Positions 6,184 through 8,965 of a DNA stretch of 8,965 bases are shown in pieces; within the stretch, counting starts at the first letter, position 1; each line of letters opens with the position of its first letter. The position numbers and the translations under genes are program-made. The notes beneath the pieces are model-generated. The model did not search any database and was not told the origin of the DNA. It saw only the letters and a list, made by a program, of their open reading frames with translations. Source of the DNA: Oxalobacteraceae bacterium (GTDB lineage: Bacteria > Pseudomonadota > Gammaproteobacteria > Burkholderiales > Burkholderiaceae_D); the NCBI GenBank assembly GCA_003132085.1, contig PKWO01000021.1:1-8965 (forward strand). The letters are read 5' to 3'.

Positions 6184-6227
6184 TTGGTGACAATAATGCG
6201 CGATCGATGATGCAATCCTGTCACCAA
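6184..6227. repeat. TGGTGACA module beside the origin
   Basis: TTGGTGACA (6184-6192) and TGTCACCAA (6219-6227) are a perfect 9-bp inverted repeat around 26 bases. It lies 22 bases after the stop codon of the 59-aa ORF and 41 bases before the first iteron. It is the most symmetrical member of the TGGTGACA family. Confidence 0.55.
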
Positions 6228-6268
6228 GGTGCCTATTTATGCCCATCGAGGGAAAAGGTAAGACAAAC

Positions 6269-6466
6269 TTCGGGGTTTCACACATGGTTGAGGTGCCGCG
6301 ATATGTCAGAAGTTCGGGGTTTCACACATGCCAGACTTCGGGGCTTTATACACGTAAAAGTTCGGGGTTTCACACATGCTGCTTCGGGGCTTCACACATC
6401 GAAAGTCGGGGTTTCACACATTTAGATTCGGGGTTTCACACATTTTAGATTCGGGGTTTCACACAT
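6269..6466 (+). repeat. oriV: Origin iterons: eight 17-bp direct repeats
   Basis: The consensus is TTCGGGGTTTCACACAT. Copies start at 6269, 6313, 6337, 6361, 6383, 6405, 6427 and 6450. Five are exact (6269, 6313, 6361, 6427, 6450). Those at 6383 and 6405 differ at one base, and 6337 differs at four. Spacing is 22-24 bp, about two helical turns, so a RepA array would lie on one DNA face. The first gap is 44 bp, exactly two units, with no recognisable repeat in the missing slot. This is the likely RepA-binding part of the replication origin. Apparent ORFs across it are repeat artefacts. Confidence 0.92.
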
Positions 6467-6490
6467 GTCAAAGCGTTAATTATTTCGATG

Positions 6491-6503
6491 AATCAATGAG
6501 TTA
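6491..6503 (+). promoter_or_regulatory. IHF-type binding site in the origin
   Basis: AATCAATGAGTTA matches the IHF consensus WATCAANNNNTTR at every defined base. It sits between the last iteron and the DnaA box, where bending by IHF would bring RepA and DnaA together. Such a short consensus can occur by chance; the location is the main support. Confidence 0.55.
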
Positions 6504-6509
6504 CAAATG

Positions 6510-6518
6510 TTATCCACA
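6510..6518 (+). promoter_or_regulatory. DnaA box
   Basis: TTATCCACA is the perfect DnaA-binding consensus. It lies 43 bases after the last iteron and directly before an AT-rich tract, the standard arrangement of an iteron origin. Confidence 0.85.
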
Positions 6519-6560
6519 GCCAAAAAAATCTAGTTAACTATTTTTATCTTTATAACTTTA
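6519..6560. other. AT-rich origin unwinding region
   Basis: This is a strongly AT-rich stretch (runs of A, TTAACTA, TTTTTATCTTTATAACTTTA) between the DnaA box and a sharp switch to GC-rich DNA at about 6561. It is the probable melting site for replication initiation. Confidence 0.7.
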
Positions 6561-6565
6561 CGCAG

Positions 6566-6656
6566 CGGCAAAAGCCGGGGCACCCCTGCGGGGTTCCCCC
6601 ACCTACGGCGGCTCCCCCTCCCCCAAAGACTTAAAACATGCCCCCGCAAGCGGGGG
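6566..6656. repeat. GC-rich hairpin cluster next to the origin
   Basis: Several short stems lie side by side: CGGC-AAAA-GCCG (6566-6577), ACCCC-TGC-GGGGT (6582-6594), and the perfect CCCCCGC-AA-GCGGGGG (6641-6656). Runs of C at 6583-6586, 6596-6600, 6614-6618 and 6620-6624 give four G-tracts on the minus strand. These may serve as single-strand initiation structures, pause sites or protein targets; none of this can be decided from sequence. Confidence 0.45.
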
Positions 6657-6913
6657 TGACGCGCTTCGCGCTTGTTGACCCCCAACAGCATCCAACGCTA
6701 TCAGCAAGGGCGATAAATAAATCACCAGTACGCAAAGAATTTTCTACAACGGCAACAGCATTGTCGAGGCCGCAAAGCGGCAACCCCTTCACAACCCCTA
6801 CAAAAAACCACCTAGTAATCGACCTCCAAGGGGCGCACGGTCTAACCGTCCCAGGCGATGCAAAACCCCGCATCACCTGGCATGGCCGCAAGCGGCCACC
6901 CTACGGGCGCTAA
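6631..6913. other. Antiparallel open frames of doubtful coding status
   Basis: A 91-codon frame runs 6638-6913 on the plus strand and an 86-codon frame runs 6891-6631 on the minus strand. Neither has a ribosome-binding site. The plus frame begins within the CCCCCGC-AA-GCGGGGG hairpin and uses rare codons (AGG, ATA, CTA). The minus frame is rich in Cys, Trp and Gly. Two further CGC-A-rich-loop hairpins lie inside: GCCGC-AAA-GCGGC (6769-6781) and TGGCCGC-AA-GCGGCCA (6883-6898). I treat the stretch as non-coding origin-flanking DNA or a decayed gene. Confidence 0.3.
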
Positions 6914-6932
6914 GACCCGGATAAATCACGCT

Positions 6933-7110
6933 CGGCACGTCGCCAACCCCGCGACGAGCCGACCGCTCAACCGGGCTGGTGTGCCAGCCGTCGCAGACTA
7001 GGCCAACGGTGTGCAACCTCAGTCAAAAGCGTCTACAGGAAGGGGGTAGGTTCAAGCGTAACAGGCTCATTAACGACGATACGGCCTCACCAAGAGGCGT
7101 TCAGCCTGTT
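6933..7110. other. Structured non-coding region, possible RNA
   Basis: Successive stems: CGGC-A-CGTCGC with GCGACG-A-GCCG (6933-6961, loop of seven), GGCTGG-TGTG-CCAGCC (6974-6989), and AACAGGCT / AGCCTGTT (7060-7067 and 7103-7110) enclosing GCCTC-ACCAA-GAGGC (7084-7098). An intrinsic terminator on the plus strand follows 30 bases later. No frame here is convincing. The layout suggests a terminated, folded transcript, but I found no strong promoter, so the RNA is a hypothesis. Confidence 0.35.
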
Positions 7111-7139
7111 TTGCAAGGGCAGACACCAGACCAACGGAA

Positions 7140-7177
7140 AAAACGGCTTAAAACGGCTCCTATGAAGCCGTTTTTTT
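7140..7177 (+). terminator. Intrinsic terminator with two alternative stems
   Basis: AAAACGGCT (7150-7158) pairs perfectly with AGCCGTTTT (7166-7174) around a 7-base loop and runs into seven T residues (7171-7177). A second upstream copy, AAAACGGCTT (7140-7149), can pair with AAGCCGTTTT (7165-7174) over ten bases, so two 5' arms compete for one 3' arm. It terminates plus-strand transcription coming from the origin side, before the kfrA promoter. Confidence 0.8.
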
Positions 7178-7246
7178 ATCGACCGCAGTTTCAGAATTTA
7201 GATGCATCGAAGCAATGGAACAGTGCACCGACTTAGCGACCGCAAG

Positions 7247-7306
7247 AATTCGCGGAAATGAGTAACGGAGTAAGCCGGAACCCGCGAAATTTCCGGCCTA
7301 CTCGTT
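7247..7306. repeat. Imperfect long hairpin upstream of kfrA
   Basis: Positions 7264-7280 pair with 7291-7306 (AACG/CGTT, one bulged G, AGTA/TACT, one A-C mismatch, GCCGGAA/TTCCGGC) around a 10-base loop. A competing pairing joins TTCGCGG (7249-7255) with CCGCGAA (7282-7288). There is no T-run, so it is not a normal terminator. It could be an oriT-like or single-strand-origin structure or a protein site. I see nothing else in 7178-7246. Confidence 0.4.
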
Positions 7307-7329
7307 TATGGGTGAAAACACGAATAACG

Positions 7330-7358
7330 CACCTGTCAACTGTCAATGCTAACAGGTG
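7330..7358. promoter_or_regulatory. Dyad CACCTGT-N15-ACAGGTG
   Basis: Perfect 7-bp arms at 7330-7336 and 7352-7358, about 30 bases upstream of the predicted kfrA -35 element. Next to it, CGAATAACG (7321-7329) is an inverted copy of the CGTTATTCG words found at 7401-7409 and overlapping the kfrA promoter. It is probably part of the kfrA control region. Confidence 0.35.
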
Positions 7359-7387
7359 TCGGATAATCAAATAGTTACAGATAACAC

Positions 7388-7441
7388 TTGTTACGTTATC
7401 CGTTATTCGTTATGATAACGTTACTGTGTGTTATTCGTTAT
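7388..7441 (+). promoter_or_regulatory. kfrA promoter with CGTTAT operator repeats
   Basis: TTGTTA (7388-7393), a 17-bp spacer and TATGAT (7411-7416) form a good promoter. The region carries three tandem heptads CGTTATN (7394-7400, 7401-7407, 7408-7414), a perfect dyad CGTTAT-G-ATAACG (7408-7420) on the -10 element, and GTTATTCGTTAT at 7402-7413 and again at 7430-7441. KfrA proteins are known to repress their own promoter, so these are likely KfrA operators. Confidence 0.6.
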
Positions 7442-7461
7442 CCATTGAGAAAGGCGGCATC

Positions 7462-8412
7462 ATGGCAAATCCTGAAAAAATCGTTACCCGCGAACTGGTT
7501 TTTGAAGTGGCAGACCGGCTCAAGGCCCAAGGCATTGAGCCGACGAATCGCAAAGTTCTGCATGAGACTGGCGGCAGCTTGACCACGATTGCAAGCCACC
7601 TTCGAGACTGGAAGGCGCAACAGGACATCCCGGCCCCGGCCAAGATCGAGGCGACCTTGCCGCCAACGGTCGCAGAAATCGGCCTTCAATCCGTCGCGGC
7701 AATCTGGCAGGCTTGCGCTGCCGAAGCCCGCAAAGACTTCGAGGTAGTCACCGAGCAGGCAAACCAACGTGTCAAGGCCGCAGAGGAAGAACGCGACCGC
7801 GTATTAACCGAGCTTGGCGAGGCCGAAACCGACCTGAATACCGAGCGCGAAGAAGTCGCCCGCTTGACCCCTTTGCTTGCGCAAGAGCGCGAGCAAAGGG
7901 CAAAACTTCAAGAGCAAAACAATCACTTGCAGAGCGAAACCGAAAAAGCCGCCGCCGTGGTTTTGGAAGTAGAACGCCGCGCCGCTTCCTTGCTGGAAAG
8001 CCTCACGCATGCGCGAGAGGAAGAATCCCGCTTGCAGTCGATTAGCGACCGTCAGGCCCGCGAGGTCGAGCAGCTACGCGCCGCGCTTGACACCGAGCGC
8101 CAGCAGCGCGAAAAGGCCGAGCTATCTTGTGCGGCAAGGAAAACCGAACTTGCCACGGCAGAGGCCAACAACAGCAATTTGACCGAAAAGATTGCCGACC
8201 TGAAAAAGAGCAGCACAGCGGAAATCCTTCGCATCAGCGAGAAAATGCAGAAGCTTGAGGCCGAAAATTTAGCGGCGCGTCGTCACGCCGAAGAATCGGC
8301 GGTAGAGTGCGGCACCATGAAGGGCCAGGTAGAAACGCTACGGAAACAGGTGGACAGCCAAACGACCATCATCAAGGGCTTTTCTCCCCTGGGCGACAAG
8401 AAAACGAAGTGA
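7462..8412 (+). CDS. kfrA: KfrA-like DNA-binding coiled-coil protein, 316 aa
   Basis: KfrA proteins are plasmid-coded, nucleoid-associated-like repressors with an N-terminal DNA-binding domain and a long alpha-helical tail; in IncP-1 plasmids they are autoregulators and aid stability. Here residues 1-55 hold the DNA-binding part, including PTNRKVLHETGGSLTTIASH (27-46) followed by LRDW. From about residue 95 to 305 the protein is an almost unbroken coiled coil of Glu, Ala, Arg, Leu and Gln heptads (EEERDRVLTELGEAETDL and similar). The frame opens at 7426, but ATG 7462 has AAAGGCGG directly before it, and the longer start would lie inside the operator. Two small genes follow with tight spacing. 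Confidence 0.88.
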   Translation: MANPEKIVTRELVFEVADRLKAQGIEPTNRKVLHETGGSLTTIASHLRDWKAQQDIPAPAKIEATLPPTVAEIGLQSVAAIWQACAAEARKDFEVVTEQANQRVKAAEEERDRVLTELGEAETDLNTEREEVARLTPLLAQEREQRAKLQEQNNHLQSETEKAAAVVLEVERRAASLLESLTHAREEESRLQSISDRQAREVEQLRAALDTERQQREKAELSCAARKTELATAEANNSNLTEKIADLKKSSTAEILRISEKMQKLEAENLAARRHAEESAVECGTMKGQVETLRKQVDSQTTIIKGFSPLGDKKTK

Positions 8413-8419
8413 GGCCGAC

Positions 8420-8674
8420 ATGATTGATTTTCTTGAATGGGCGGGTTCACTTTCCGGCCTGGCCGGTGCGTTTTTGTTGGCAACCCACAGCCGCATTTCT
8501 CGCTATGGCTGGCTGACATTCCTAGCGTCAAATATTGTCATGATCGGCTTTGCCTTGAGCATTCATCGTTATGGGCTTTTCATTCAGCAAATTGGCTTCA
8601 TGGGAACTACTCTCTTAGGCATTTACCGCGCCGGTTTTGCCATCCCATTTTTTCGTTTTCGGGGTCAGTTATGA
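8420..8674 (+). CDS. Small integral membrane protein, 84 aa
   Basis: Three hydrophobic segments are visible: about residues 7-22 (WAGSLSGLAGAFLLAT), 29-48 (YGWLTFLASNIVMIGFALSI) and 52-73 (GLFIQQIGFMGTTLLGIYRA). This predicts a three-span inner-membrane protein. The pattern recalls half of a small transporter of the PnuC or YgjV type, but no family can be assigned. The start is eight bases after the kfrA stop, with GAGG (8411-8414) overlapping that stop, and its own stop overlaps the next start (ATGA), so translation of the three genes is coupled. A link between KfrA and the membrane is speculative. Confidence 0.7.
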   Translation: MIDFLEWAGSLSGLAGAFLLATHSRISRYGWLTFLASNIVMIGFALSIHRYGLFIQQIGFMGTTLLGIYRAGFAIPFFRFRGQL

Positions 8675-8925
8675 GCATCGTTCCGGGGTCGCGTTGTCAA
8701 ATCATTTCCGTTCATCATCGCTGCTTTAATAAGGCGCTTGGCCGGGTTGTGATCGTGGTCAAGGTACTTGAAAATTCCGTCCTGGCACATGATGACAAGC
8801 CTTTGACATATCGCACGAATCGCGCCGGTCGGCGAGTGGTGAGCAATGATCCGCGTTGCATCCAGACGTTTTACGGGTTAGAGCAGCTTCGTTTGTTGCC
8901 CTACGGTTCGTTGACTTCTTACTAA
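8671..8925 (+). CDS. Hypothetical protein, 84 aa
   Basis: ATG 8671 overlaps the stop of the membrane protein gene (ATGA), with CGGGG (8660-8664) upstream. A longer frame opens at 8437, but that part is only the shadow of the membrane protein gene. The sequence MSIVPGSRCQIISVHHRC, followed by KALGRVVIVVKVLENS, suggests a small beta-barrel (SH3- or KOW-like) with several Cys and His residues. The rest (TYRTNRAGRRVVSNDPRCI, then QTFYGLEQLRLLPYG) has no motif I know. It is the last gene of the kfrA operon. Confidence 0.6.
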   Translation: MSIVPGSRCQIISVHHRCFNKALGRVVIVVKVLENSVLAHDDKPLTYRTNRAGRRVVSNDPRCIQTFYGLEQLRLLPYGSLTSY

Positions 8926-8951
8926 ACACACCCTCCCCCCTTTGGGCATTT

Positions 8952-8965
8952 TTCGCGTCCGCGAA
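8952..8965. repeat. Palindrome TTCGCG-TC-CGCGAA at the window end
   Basis: A perfect 6-bp inverted repeat with a 2-base centre forms the last 14 bases of the window, 26 bases after the final stop codon. It is preceded by a C-run and a T-rich stretch but not followed by T residues in this window. It may be a terminator stem completed beyond the end, or a contig-junction feature. Confidence 0.3.

Noticed and set aside
6213..6222. ATCCTG resembling an IncP-type nick site
   Set aside because: It is a short common word with no relaxase or matching nic context; it lies inside the symmetrical TGGTGACA module, which explains the local dyad better.
6207..6448. Two overlapping plus-strand frames with repeated GFHT-type peptides
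   Set aside because: The repeats are translations of the 22-24 bp iteron array in two frames; there is no ribosome-binding site and the DNA is better explained as the origin.
6583..6624. Minus-strand G-quadruplex
   Set aside because: Four G-tracts exist, but two of the loops are 10 and 13 bases and the tracts can pair with adjacent C-runs as hairpins, so I do not call it.
7371..7441. CRISPR-like array from repeated CGTTAT units
   Set aside because: Units are 7 bp, adjacent and without spacers, and they overlap a promoter; operator repeats explain them.
8266..8277. TTTAGCGGC, half of an RP4 KorB operator
   Set aside because: Only one half-site is present and it lies inside kfrA coding sequence; the second half (GCTAAA) is missing.

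Overview
The window looks like the core of a small broad-host-range-type plasmid from a proteobacterium, most likely a beta- or gammaproteobacterium. It carries replication, partition and control genes in the style of IncP-1 and related backbones. These are a ParA/ParB(KorB-like) pair, a KorA/TrfB-type regulator, an RPA-family replication initiator, an iteron origin with DnaA and IHF sites, and a KfrA-type coiled-coil protein. No relaxase, transfer gene, transposase, resistance gene or rRNA/tRNA gene is visible. No gene is cut by either end, so the window could be a complete circular molecule of about 9 kb; the sequence alone does not prove this.

Layout, left to right. Positions 40-929 hold three small genes: an unknown 79-aa protein, a DUF6573-type protein and a 50-aa single-span membrane peptide. 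Positions 1110-3200 are the partition operon: parA, parB with an ATGA overlap, and a small trailing ORF. Positions 3389-4975 hold the korA-like regulator gene followed by repA. Positions 5150-5827 hold the only minus-strand gene, an orphan D12-class DNA adenine methyltransferase, which sits between repA and its presumed origin. A 59-aa ORF follows at 5982-6161. Positions 6269-6560 are the origin: eight 17-bp iterons, an IHF-type site, a perfect DnaA box and an AT-rich tract. About 900 bp of non-coding, palindrome-rich DNA follows and includes a strong intrinsic terminator at 7140-7177. Positions 7462-8925 are a kfrA operon: kfrA, a three-span membrane protein gene and an unknown 84-aa gene.

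How the parts may work together: RepA should bind the iterons and open the origin with DnaA and IHF. ParA/ParB should segregate copies. The KorA-like protein, ParB and KfrA probably set expression and may be co-regulators. Two families of intergenic repeats stand out. One is TGGTGACA-type inverted repeats placed just after stop codons of several transcription units and on both sides of parAB; these are candidate parS or operator sites. The other is four CATAG-N10-CTATG dyads, two on each side of the methyltransferase gene, one of them lying over its predicted promoter. These repeats and the structured region at 6930-7180 are the least explained parts of the window.
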